From Haematobia irritans (taxonomy: Eukaryota > Arthropoda > Insecta > Diptera > Muscidae): a stretch of 64,000 nucleotides of DNA. The position numbers and the translations under genes were made by a program. The stretch lies in the NCBI RefSeq assembly GCF_050003625.1, contig NC_134398.1, forward strand, positions 71,060,891 to 71,124,890. The letters are read 5' to 3'. Of the stretch, positions 55,516 through 64,000 are shown one piece after another. Positions within the stretch are counted from its first letter, which is position 1. Every line of letters starts with the position of its first letter. The notes beneath the pieces are model-generated. The model had not been told where the DNA came from and made no database searches. It saw only the letters and a list, made by a program, of their open reading frames with translations.

Positions 55516-56448
55516 AAGGGTGATTCTTTTGAGGTTAGGATTTTCATGCATTAGTATTTGACAGATCACGTGGGATTTCAGACATGGTGTCAAAGAGAAA
55601 GATGCTCAGTATGCTTTGACATTTCATCATGAATAGCCGAACGATCTGCCACAACGTCGAATTTTCAGTGAATGGGCCCTAGAAAAGTTGGCAGAAAATC
55701 CGCTTTTTTATCGACAAATTTTGTTCAGCGATGAGGCTCATTTCTGGTTGAATGGCTACGTAAATAAGCAAAATTGCCGCATTTGGAGTGAAGAGCAACC
55801 AGAAGCCGTTCAAGAACTGCCCATGCATCCCGAAAAATGCACTGTTTGGTGTGGTTTGTACGCTGGTGGAATCATTGGACCGTATTTTTTCAAAGATGCT
55901 GTTGGACGCAACGTTACGGTGAATGGCGATCGCTATCGTTCGATGCTAACAAACTTTTTGTTGCCAAAAATGGAAGAACTGAACTTGGTTGACATGTGGT
56001 TTCAACAAGATGGCGCTACATGCCACACAGCTCGCGATTCTATGGCCATTTTGAGGGAAAACTTCGGAGAACAATTCATCTCAAGAAATGGACCGGTAAG
56101 TTGGCCACCAAGATCATGCGATTTGACGCCTTTAGACTATATTTTGTGGGGCTACGTCAAGTCTAAAGTCTACAGAAATAAGCCAGCAACTATTCCAGCT
56201 TTGGAAGACAACATTTCCGAAGAAATTCGGGCTATTCCGGCCGAAATGCTCGAAAAAGTTGCCCAAAATTGGACTTTCCGAATGGACCACCTAAGACGCA
56301 GCCGCGATCAACATTTAAATGAAATTATCTTCAAAAAGTAAATGTCATGGACCAATCTAACGTTTCAAATAAAGAACCGATGAGATTTTGCAAATTTTAT
56401 GCGTTTATTTTTAAAAAAAAGTTATCAAGCTCTTAACAAATCACCCTT
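55516..56448 (+). mobile_element. rosa-like (DD41D) element, copy 2, internally deleted
   Basis: 933 bp, termini AAGGGTGATT...AATCACCCTT, TA at 55514-55515 and 56449-56450. Inserted in a family I MITE. + strand, opposite to copies 1 and 3. Confidence 0.9.
55629..56341 (+). pseudogene. rosa-like transposase, deletion and frameshift, copy 2
   Basis: After ATGAATAG (55629-55636) the sequence joins directly to CCGAACGATCTGCCACAACG, the PNDLPQRRIF region, out of frame. The DNA-binding half is removed and the native start leads to an early stop (GGGCCCTAG frame). The remaining catalytic frame (open from about 55688) is intact to TAA at 56341, with the same three aspartates (FSDEAHFW, QQDGATCH, CDLTPLDY). 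Substitutions relative to copies 1 and 3: LDYILWG for LDYFLWG and RSRDQHL for RSRGQHL. Confidence 0.9.
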
Positions 56449-56558
56449 TATGTTTATATGCTATTTCTAAAATATTATATGTTTGCTTCCAAGCATAGTA
56501 ACTATATTTACAAACATTTTATATCCCAAACATAATATGTTGTAATATATTAACACAT

Positions 56559-56973
56559 ACACCCAGAAAAAAGTGACCACTTCTTTAAGTTAAAATGAAC
56601 TCATTGTGAAGAAAGTTGAACTTCGTATAGCGCCAAAGACATTTATATTTGTTTGAACGATATGATTTTCGTAGAAATTAGGTAGAATGCATTCCATATA
56701 TTAGTTAACATTTTCTATATTTATGTACCACTATACTACAGAATGAAAAAAATTTAAAATTCTTATACCCAGCGAAGAAAACAGTATTAGTAAAATTCCA
56801 TGCCTTATTCTAGTTAATGAACTATTCCCAACTGCTTTCAGTTTAGAATTTTTTACTGAAACAAGTAAATTTTATTAATTCACACAAAAATTTAACTGAA
56901 TGGAAATAAAATGGCTAAACTAAATTGATGAACATTTTTTCCTTTATTGTGGAAGACACTTTTTTCTGGGTGT
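56559..56973 (+). mobile_element. MITE family D, complete reference copy
   Basis: Inverted termini ACACCCAGAAAAAAGTG and CACTTTTTTCTGGGTGT, 415 bp, no coding capacity. Interior CATAGTTCAA-type words and TATACCCAGCGAAGAAAACA. Used to recognise the split copy at 18221-21023. Confidence 0.85.
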
Positions 56974-57110
56974 ATGAAAACATCGATCGGTATCTTTGTG
57001 TAGTCCTTTATTTCGTCCCATTTTTCTTTTATAATCTTAATCGCCAAATTTACTGGAATGTTTGGAAAAAGAGATATTACGTCCAACAAAATCATTGTCC
57101 TCAATCTTAA
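56974..57110 (-). pseudogene. Penelope-like reverse transcriptase fragment
   Basis: The minus-strand peptide MRTMILLDVISLFPNIP followed by VNLAIKIIKEKWDEIKDYTK and IPIDVF contains LDVISLFPNIP. That phrase strongly resembles RT motif A of Penelope-like elements (usually DVVSLFTNIP, with the catalytic Asp). Only about 43 residues survive, and the frame then enters MITE D. Upstream (above 57110) no further RT sequence is readable. A dead fragment of a retroelement class not otherwise seen in this window. Confidence 0.6.
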
Positions 57111-57242
57111 ATAAAAATTAAATAATTTTTTTAAATAAAAATTAAAAGTAAAAAATGTTTTACTTTGAATTACCCGTTATAGTTTGGATTTTTAAAAATG
57201 TCTTTGTTCAAAGATTCAAGTAAACTTATTTAGTGTATATTA
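57111..57242. other. AT-rich DNA
   Basis: AAATAAAAATTAAA-rich; nothing recognised. Confidence 0.35.
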
Positions 57243-58058
57243 CACAGAAGAAAGTAAATTGTTTTATTGGAAAAATGGACTACTTGGTGAATAAATTTAA
57301 CTAAATTTCATTGCGTTAATGCGTCGTTAAATTAATGAAATGGTGCAAACCTTCTTTCTATTTTAACAACCTATTATGAAATTTGTCCTCCTGATAAATG
57401 AAAATAAATAGCTAAATCTTTGGCCCCAAAACTTTACCATATTAATCACGCCGTAGTTCAATCTAACTATTATTGAGGGAGCCACCTTGGTACAATGGTT
57501 AGCATGCTCGCCTTGCATACACAAGGTCGTGGGTTCGATTCCTGCTTCGACCGAACACCAAAAAGTTTTTCAGCGGTGGAATATCCCACCTCTGTAATGC
57601 TGGTGACATTTCTGAGGGTTTCAAAGCTTCTCTAAGTGGTTTAACTGCAATGTGGAACGCCGTTCGGACTCGGCTATAAAAAAGAGTGATAAGAGAGAAG
57701 TTCACCAATGTGGTACCACAATGGACTGAATAGTCTAAGTGAGCCTGATACATCGGGCTGCCACCTAACCTAACTATTATTGAGAATTGTACGAAAATTG
57801 TCTTCTACTTTAGTTTGTTTTGAAATTATTTTAAAAATGAATATTTTAGGAAGGAAGAAAATTTCATTGGTCTGCGAAAATTTTCTTAATAATTTATAAA
57901 AATTAGTTTATTTCTTAATAATTTATAAAATTAGTTTATTTTTATAAATTATTAAGAACATTTTTCCCAGACCAATGAAATTGTCTTCTTAAGTTTATAT
58001 TACGTTTTTTATTGGAAAGCTTATGCTAAGTTTAACGATGGACTTTTTTTACTGTGTA
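57243..58058 (+). mobile_element. MITE family B-like element split by a SINE
   Basis: Left ACACAGAAGAAAGTAAATTG, right TGGACTTTTTTTACTGTGTA. Interior AACTTTACCATATTAATCAC and ATTGTACGAAAATTGTC fit the B order. Near 57880-57960 AATTTATAAAATTAGTTTAT forms an inverted pair. Confidence 0.62.
57478..57770 (+). mobile_element. SINE with internal deletion and perfect target duplication
   Basis: Head GGAGCCACCTTGGTACAATG with B box GGTTCGATTCC, body lacking the ~45-bp GGAGGTCCC...CACTCA segment, short (CCTAA) tail. Target duplication TAACTATTATTGAG at 57464-57477 and 57771-57784. Confidence 0.92.
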
Positions 58059-58542
58059 GTTTCTGGCGAAATGACTTTGCCGTAGTCATTCTTTGTTATC
58101 ACGTTCATTTTCCAAAAATAAATATAATAAATATTTGGTACTTTTCACTGTATTGATTTATAAACATAAATATTTATTCGAAAATGCTTATTCGCCATGA
58201 ACCAAAATAAGAAAACGCACATACCCACCTTCCTCTCATTTCAATAAATTTTCATCGATTTATGGAGATTATGATGATTGCTTATTAAAACACAAAGCAA
58301 ATATTTTAATGAGTTCATTTGCTAACAATCATCGCCTTGTACATTAGAATAAATATGTGGGCGTTGGCAAAATTGTTTTAATAGATTGAAAATAACTGTG
58401 AACACCTGGTTAAAATCTAAAGGATCTTATTTAATATAATTAAATTTATATTGAATTGTTGCATATCAAGAAAATATGATGATTTGGAGAAATAAATTTG
58501 TATTTCCTTTCATTTAAAAAGAAAATGAGAGATAATTATCAT
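58059..58542. other. Anonymous AT-rich DNA
   Basis: No gene or recognised repeat seen. Confidence 0.4.
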
Positions 58543-59058
58543 CCCAGTAAAAAAGCGTCGCCATAAAAGTAGTGAAAATGTTCTTTTTGGATCCGGAAGT
58601 GGTGCAAAATTTGCGCAGAAGCGATGAATTTAACATGGGCTTGACATAGGACGGATGTCTACCATTTCAACAACTTTTGCACAGAATTTGCATCCTTTCT
58701 TAAGGTGTGATCCAAATTTATTTTTGCCAAATAAATAATTTTTAAATTTATTTTTATCATTTTTAATGCATCCTAACGCTTGTCTGAAACGTTTGACCTC
58801 AAATATTTTCAAAAATTCGCAATTTTTCTACAATGGATTTTTCGTTTTTTGACAAAAAATGAATAATTTGTACCATTTTATAATTTCTAATTCCGTTTTA
58901 CCCTATTTGAAACAAAAAAGTTAAAATTACCTATTAAAAATATGAAACAATTGAATCAAAAGGACTTCCTGCATAGTTAACATAAAGAACATCTTTAGGA
59001 GCACATTTTTGAAAGAGCTTTTGAAGAACTTTAAAGAACTTCCAAATTTTTGTGCTAT
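58543..59058 (+). mobile_element. MITE-like repeat L, copy 2
   Basis: CCCAGTAAAAAAGCGTCGCC start, GGATCCGGAAGTGGTGCAAA, TGCATCCTTTCTTAAGGTGT; collinear with 39127-39741 to about 59058. Confidence 0.7.
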
Positions 59059-59298
59059 GAATGATATGATCTCTAAGAAAAAGAGTTATTTTTAAGGAAC
59101 ATACAATGAATAAGTCCCATAAGATAATTGAGAACTAAATTTACTTCTGAGTGTTAAAAAAATAATATATTCCATTTTCAGCATCTACCCAGCAAAAGTT
59201 TTTGAAATTCATTATTTTTAATGAACATCCAAAAATGCTCTTCTAGAGATGAACTTCATTTTCTCTTCACAAGATGTTCTTTTGAGGTGATATATATA
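59059..59298. other. Anonymous AT-rich DNA, rosa target site
   Basis: CCCAGCAAAAGTTTTTG near 59188 resembles an L-type terminus. TA at 59297-59298 is the rosa target. Confidence 0.4.
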
Positions 59299-60231
59299 AA
59301 GGGTGATTTGTTAAGAGCTTGATAACTTTTTTAAAAAAAAAACGCATAAAATTTGCAAAATCTCATCGGTTCTTTATTTGAAACGTTAGATTGGTCCATG
59401 ACATTTACTTTTTGAAGATAATTTCATTTAAATGTTGACCGCGGCTGCGTCTTAGGTGGTCCATTCGGAAAGTCCAATTTTGGGCAACTTTTTCGAGCAT
59501 TTCGGCCGGAATAGCCCGAATTTCTTCGGAAATGTTGTCTTCCAAAGCTGGAATAGTTGCTGGCTTATTTCTGTAGACTTTAGACTTGACGTAGCCCCAC
59601 AAAAAATAGTCTAAAGGCGTCAAATCGCATGATCTTGGTGGCCAACTTACCGGTCTATTTCTTGAGATGAATTGTTCTCCGAAGTTTTCCCTCAAAATGG
59701 CCATAGAATCGCGAGCTGTGTGGCATGTAGCGCCATCTTGTTGAAACCACATGTCAACCAAGTTCAGTTCTTCCATTTTTGGCAACAAAAAGTTTGTTAG
59801 CATCGAACGATAGCGATCGCCATTCACCGTAACGTTGCGTCCAACAGCATCTTTGAAAAAATACGGTCCAATGATTCCACCAGCGTACAAACCACACCAA
59901 ACAGTGCATTTTTCGGGATGCATGGGCAGTTCTTGAACGGCTTCTGGTTGCTCTTCACTCCAAATGCGGCAATTTTGCTTATTTACGTAGCCATTCAACC
60001 AGAAATGAGCCTCATCGCTGAACAAAATTTGTCGATAAAAAAGCGGATTTTCTGCCAACTTTTCTAGGGCCCATTCACTGAAAATTCGACGTTGTGGCTC
60101 GTTAGTAAGTCTATTCATGATGAAATGTCAAAGCATACTGAGCATCTTTCTCTTTGACACCATGTCTGAAATCCCACGTGATCTGTCAAATACTAATGCA
60201 TGAAAATCCTAACCTCAAAAGAATCACCCTT
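59299..60231 (-). mobile_element. rosa-like (DD41D) element, copy 3, internally deleted
   Basis: 933 bp, same termini, TA at 59297-59298 and 60232-60233. Same strand as copy 1. Confidence 0.9.
59405..60118 (-). CDS. rosa-like transposase, in-frame N-terminal deletion (237 aa)
   Basis: The only uninterrupted transposase frame in the window. It begins at the native ATG (MNRLTNE) and passes in frame through a deletion junction to PQRRIFSEWALEKLAENPLF, then the whole catalytic domain to a normal stop after IIFKK. Catalytic aspartates are at residues 35 (FSDEAH), 128 (QQDGAT) and 170 (TPLDYF), 41 residues between the last two. Full-length relatives of this clade are typically about 340 residues; the missing ~110 would hold the helix-turn-helix domains that bind the inverted repeats. 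The product, if made, should fold the DDD nuclease but lack specific DNA binding, so it might be inert or act as an inhibitor of full-length transposase. That is inference. One distinctive change: NRPVSW for NGPVSW. Confidence 0.88.
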   Translation of the reverse strand: MNRLTNEPQRRIFSEWALEKLAENPLFYRQILFSDEAHFWLNGYVNKQNCRIWSEEQPEAVQELPMHPEKCTVWCGLYAGGIIGPYFFKDAVGRNVTVNGDRYRSMLTNFLLPKMEELNLVDMWFQQDGATCHTARDSMAILRENFGEQFISRNRPVSWPPRSCDLTPLDYFLWGYVKSKVYRNKPATIPALEDNISEEIRAIPAEMLEKVAQNWTFRMDHLRRSRGQHLNEIIFKK

Positions 60232-60233
60232 TA

Positions 60234-61054
60234 TAATAATCGTTTATTTTACTAAGCAATAAATTTAAATTTTCTGCATTTTACCGGAAATTTCCACAAA
60301 ATATTTGGAAAGTTCACCATTTCTTAACAGACGTGAAATGCGACCGAATATTTGCTATTGTTATTTAAAAGGACTTTGTGTAGAGATGCAAGTAGAAAAA
60401 GTTTAGAAATATTTTACTTGTTTATGTTTTCCTTATCTTTTTAAAATGAAATTTGAAATACACAAATATCATCACACCCTATGGCAAGTCCATGTAAAAT
60501 TCATTGATTTGAGCCAATTTTGCACAGCTTCCGGATCCAAACAGATCATTTTCATTGCTTTTTACACGTTTTTGTTGTGTGTATATTTATGTGACATATT
60601 AAGGAGGATTCCGGGTATAGATTTCGCAATAGTGTAAAAACATCAGGGAAAAGCGTAGTAAAATATACATTTGCAATTCGCGCAATCTACTGCGATAAGT
60701 TTCTATGCCAAATTTCAAGTGAATAGCCAATTTTTTACACTCCCATACGATAAGAAATGGTTGTAATTCACGCAAACACACAATTTCTTTTCTGCGAAAT
60801 CAAATTTTAGGCGAACGAAGTTTTCTATTGTTGTTAAAGTAATTTCTTTAAGGCTAAGGAATATTCGTGGGGAACAAGCGTTGCAACGGGTACCGCAAAC
60901 TAAGATTTATTTGCCTTCGAAGAGACAACATTACCAATAGAAGAAAACTTCGTCGGCCTAAAATTTCCTTTCAAGGAAAGAATTATTTTTTGCGGATTCG
61001 TTATGATTCTTAAGAATTTTCCACATCATAATTACTCTAAACCATCTTTAGTAT
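60234..61054. other. Anonymous DNA with an L-type relic
   Basis: 60480-60565 (GGCAAGTCCATGTAAAATTC, GCTTCCGGATCCAAACAG, ATTTTCATTGCTTTTT) resembles 28900-29000 in reverse complement. No gene seen. Confidence 0.4.
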
Positions 61055-61212
61055 TACACGCAAAGAAAAAACGTTTGGAAAACGTGTACCGAAAACGTTT
61101 TTCTTTTGTTAGAGTTTTTTGAATTTCTTTTTTTTTTTTAAATTTTAAAACTTTTATCACCGAAAAAATTCGTTTGTTACAAAAACTTTTATTTTTGCAA
61201 TAAAAAAATTAT

Positions 61213-61298
61213 TTTTTGGTGTTCGGTGAAAGCAAGGATCGAACCCAGGACCCTTGGTATGCAAGGCGGACGTACCAACCACTGCTCCACGGTGCCCA
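61213..61298 (-). mobile_element. tRNA-like SINE head
   Basis: Complement shows TGGAGCAGTGGTTGGTACGT, CCTTGCATACCAAGGGTCC and GGGTTCGATCC (B box). Homologous to 51443-51518; the main-family body is absent. Confidence 0.65.
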
Positions 61299-61404
61299 AC
61301 TAAATGTATTTTTCTGTTAAATGAAATTTGTTTAATAGGCTCGTGTGCATCGCAAACTATGCTATATAAATATAACTTAGAACGATAATTTTTTATTGAT
61401 GACA

Positions 61405-61620
61405 CTAACAGCTACGTAGCCCAATGGATAGTGTGCTGGATTACAGATTGCATGCTCGGTTCGATTCTCCGTCCAGGCGAAATGTAAAATTAAAAAACAA
61501 AAAAACAAAAATATAAAATCTAATAAATTCTTCTGCATTGTTTGCATTACAGAACAAGGTGCTCAGAACTAAAAAACCTCGTGTAAGTGAGAAAGATGCG
61601 AGGGAAAATGCAGTTAGCCA
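61405..61620 (+). mobile_element. SINE-2 copy
   Basis: Head ACAGCTACGTAGCCCAATGG (A box), CTCGGTTCGATTCTCCG (B box), tail TTGCATTACAGAACAAGGTG and CCTCGTGTAAGTGAGAAAG. Confidence 0.68.
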
Positions 61621-61724
61621 ATTCTTCCAAATAAACTTCCTTACAGCGAAAAGCAAATGAGAAACGATCTTTGTTTGTCTAAAATTTCGTGTGGGAGGAA
61701 AGAATTATTTTTTTTTGCGTGTAC

Positions 61725-62216
61725 ACTGAATTGAAAAATGCCCAAATTTACGAAAATATCCCATAAAATCCCCAAGTCCCCACTCAATAATGTCGTTCCC
61801 ATCCGTCAATAAAAACAAAAACTCCGATACTGGCAACATTGTTATTGTGGCAAATGGCAGGCTATTTCATCACTCTTTAGCGGCAATTGATGATTTTTAT
61901 ACAACTGGATATTAACATTCCTCTAATATTTTGCAATAGATATTTTTCTCACATTTTTACCTCATTCCCCACAGATACTCTCTGCGTAAAATTCTTCATT
62001 TCTTAACAAAACAATATATTATTATTATTATTATTTAAACAAATAAAACTGAATAAAATGAATGCGAATAAAAATTCTAAATATTTTAATGATTAGCAAT
62101 TGTAGACAATGCCATGAAATTACTGTTATACACCAACATGTACAGGTAGATGATAACAATTGCCGATGTTGAATGAAATTTGTTCCCCCTGGAAGTTCAA
62201 AAGGAATAATAAGGGG
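61725..62216. other. Anonymous DNA
   Basis: No repeat recognised. (TTA)n simple repeat near 62019-62034. Confidence 0.4.
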
Positions 62217-62659
62217 TACAGGTGTGCGCGGGACACGTGTGAATCACGTGAATTGTGAACGAAATCTGAAGCATCTCTCGTGAATGGGACTGAAACAAAT
62301 GTGTCGTGCGTGAGCGTGGGTGAGAAAAAAAAATCGGTTCGTGAATGTGCGTGAATAAAATTTCTGCAAAATCACGCTCATGAAAAAAAATAACGATTTA
62401 ATTCTTACTCGTATGTTAACTGAAATTAATTTAGCTGTCGAACTATATTCTATTCGTGAATTTTGTGACCTTTGCTCATTCCCGGTTGGAAAATATCGTA
62501 AGTCACGTGAATTGTCGTGAATCGTGCGTGAGCGTGGGTCATTGAAAGTAGTTCGTGCGTGAGCGTTCGTGAGTACTTTTTTTTCATTTCGTGAATAAAC
62601 AGTTTGCTTCGTGAATGTACGTGAGAGGGAGTGAAATTGCACTCACGTGCACACCTCTA
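62217..62659. mobile_element. hAT MITE family J copy
   Basis: Ends TACAGGTGTGCGCGGGACAC and CACTCACGTGCACACCTCTA. Flanking 8-mers ATAAGGGG (62209-62216) and ATCAGGGG (62660-62667) match at 7 of 8 positions, consistent with an aged hAT target duplication. Interior CGTGAGCGT words. A 132-codon minus frame across it is a product of the repeats. Confidence 0.8.
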
Positions 62660-63280
62660 ATCAGGGGATTGGTTTATATGTGGGGGGGCTATATACAAGG
62701 CCGTATTCAGGGGGGGATGAGGGGGATCAAACCCCCCCCCCCGAAATGAATGAATATTTTTATATAAATAAATATATATTTTTAGCTGCATAGAAAAATC
62801 TTATCGAAGATGTTGAAGAAAAGCTGGAGGTTTTATTTTGAAAAACGCTTACCTATAAAACTTGCACAAATCATAGAATACTAGTTGAAAAGCCCGTCAA
62901 ACGACGGTCGAAAAAAAAAACAAATTGTTTTTGTTCTCGCACCACAAATTTCATTTTTGGAAAATGTATTTCTGCTTTTTATGTGTGTTTGTTGTTCTTT
63001 TTGTGAACATGACTCGACTTGTTTGGCCATAGAACAACAACGAAACAGCCAAACACACGTGTGTAAATAAAATGGAGCAAAACCTGCGAAAAGAACCTGC
63101 CTAATTTAGCGATGGAAGCAATAAAGAGATATTTCCAAACGTGCATATTTTAAAAATTTTGGTCACTTTGCCAGTTACTCAGGGATGGAAAATACAATTT
63201 TTAAGAAAGTACAAAAAAGGTATTTTTTGATCGGAAAGGTACTTGTTACTAAATTTCAACAAAAATTTCACTTGAATATT
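62660..63280. other. Helentron/hAT fragments, then anonymous DNA
   Basis: 62667-62695 (GGATTGGTTTATATGTGG) is a scrap of the G unit. 62700-62745 (GGCCGTATTCAGGGGGGGAT then C-run) resembles the G/C-run end of the 38623-39908 hAT element. The rest shows no gene. Confidence 0.45.
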
Positions 63281-64000
63281 ATTGTCAAGAGACTGAATTT
63301 TAAAGAAAATAAAATTTTGACAAAATTTTCTATATAAATAAAATTTTGAAAAAAATTTCTATAGAAATAAAATTTTCCATTCGTTTTGTTATTGTTGGTT
63401 TTGATCTTTAAGCATTGTTGTTTTTTTTTTTTTTTTGTTGCAGCTTAAAACCATACATTGACTAAACTACAAGTGTAGTTTAACCAACAGAGGAAAAGAA
63501 TGTTTGTCAAATTTATTTGGGCAAAGACCTATAGACTGCAAGATGGTTGGATGGTTTCGGAATTACCACATTCCTTATCAGCATCCTCTATTTGCAGCAA
63601 AACTATCAACCAATTATCAGAATAAATTCAGGCAGTTCCCTCCGAAAAAAGGTTTTGTATGATAGCCGGCTTATGCCGAAATAATTTTGCAAAAAAATTC
63701 TATAGAAAAAAAAATTTGCAAAATTTTTTCTATAGAAATAAAATTTTGCAAAAATTTCCTATAGAAATAAAATTTTTACAAAATTTTCAATTGAAATAAA
63801 ATTTTGACAAAATTTTCTATAAAATAAAATTTTGCAAAAATTCTATATAGAAATAAAATGTTGACAACATTTTCTACCGAAATAAAAAATCGATAATATA
63901 GAATCGCATTCTTTTTTCGACTAAAACATTCTTGAAGTTCAATAAAATCCTGTTTTTGACTATGTCTTTTACAAAATAGAGATTTTCTTCCCACATGAAC
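63281..64000. repeat. Helentron-type ~30-bp repeats flanking repeat K
   Basis: 63300-63380 and 63680-63880 are arrays of TTTCTATAGAAATAAAATTTT units as in G. Between them lies repeat K (63455-63625) and AGCCGGCTTATGCCG (63664-63678), a short hairpin like the Helentron termini. Probably a further Helentron-like subtype cut by the window edge. Confidence 0.6.

Larger units (their letters stand above)
55295..56558 (+). mobile_element. MITE family I, copy I5, split by rosa copy 2
   Basis: TGTGCTTCAAGCATATATAT, TCAAACATATTATGTTTAAC and, after the rosa element, GTTTATATGCTATTTCTAAA then ATCCCAAACATAATATG follow the 36474-36945 copy. Interrupted at TA 55514-55515. The right terminus is replaced by MITE D at 56559. 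Confidence 0.7.
61055..61724. mobile_element. MITE family M with two tRNA-like modules
   Basis: Termini ACACGCAAAGAAAAAACG and ATTATTTTTTTTTGCGTGTA, about 670 bp. The interior 61100-61640 parallels I4 51190-51830: CTTTTGTTAG, TTTTTGCAATAAAAAA, a minus SINE head, AAACTATGCTATATAAAT, AACGATAATT, then a plus SINE-2. The same cassette is thus bounded by different termini. Confidence 0.65.

Noticed and set aside
55688..56341. Start of rosa copy 2 transposase at the TTG at 55688
   Set aside because: Eukaryotic translation would use the ATG at 55629, which is out of frame after the deletion. I annotate a pseudogene instead.
62244..62642. 132-codon minus frame
   Set aside because: It lies wholly inside a hAT MITE built of CACG repeats; the Arg/His/Thr-rich peptide is a by-product.

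Overview
This is AT-rich, CpG-poor nuclear DNA of an insect, most probably a calyptrate (muscid-type) fly. The evidence is indirect: tRNA-headed SINEs ending in (CCTAA)n, mini-me/DINE-1-like elements with (GACA/GGAC)n cores, a rosa-like (DD41D) Tc1/mariner family, an old mariner, and many T-rich-ended MITEs. No species can be named from the sequence alone. There are no rRNA genes, bona fide tRNA genes, CRISPR arrays or bacterial-style operons.

One host coding exon is convincing: 24770-25406 on the + strand, about 212 codons of a low-complexity N-terminus with an eh1-like motif (FSVDRLL), ending at a GT splice donor. It looks like the first coding exon of a transcription factor. If so, everything to its right, up to 38 kb, may be first intron, and 24254-24769 its 5' flank/UTR. 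Nearly all the rest is transposable-element sequence.

Layout. 1-6 kb: tail of a rosa element, MITE family A copies, Helentron-like relics, and an anonymous minus-strand reading frame beside an A-run. 6-10 kb: anonymous AT-rich DNA and a textbook SINE with a 14-bp target duplication. 10.7-13.4 kb: two Helentron-like F elements. 13.5-18.2 kb: a LINE ORF1 split by a 4.2-kb piggyBac-like element (TTAA duplication), itself split by a SINE, itself split by a 2.5-kb element with four exon-like modules. 18.2-21.0 kb: MITE D split by a LINE, split by MITE E. 21.3-23.5 kb: Helentron-like G element with a near-identical 380-bp tandem duplication. 23.7-24.3 kb: hAT MITE with perfect 8-bp target duplication. 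24.3-25.4 kb: host exon. 26-30 kb: SINEs and MITEs. 30.3-32.3 kb: mariner inside MITE B, with another MITE B inside the mariner. 34.4-36.3 kb: F element. 38.4-40.3 kb: repeat K split by SINE, split by hAT element, containing three further repeats. 40-52 kb: MITE families A, B, C, E and I. 52-60 kb: three internally deleted rosa copies with intact DDD triads. 60-64 kb: a MITE with two tRNA-like modules, a hAT MITE and Helentron-related short repeats.

The elements do not form a pathway. They form a stratigraphy: order of nesting gives relative age, with rosa and the 380-bp duplication youngest. The least explained items are the exon-like tandem modules in the 14.5-17.0 kb element, the shared ~150-bp unit design of the Helentron-like families, and the paired tRNA-like modules carried inside DNA transposons. 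Family letters (A-N) are local labels; assignments rest on comparisons by eye within the window and on recognised protein or terminal motifs, not on database searches.
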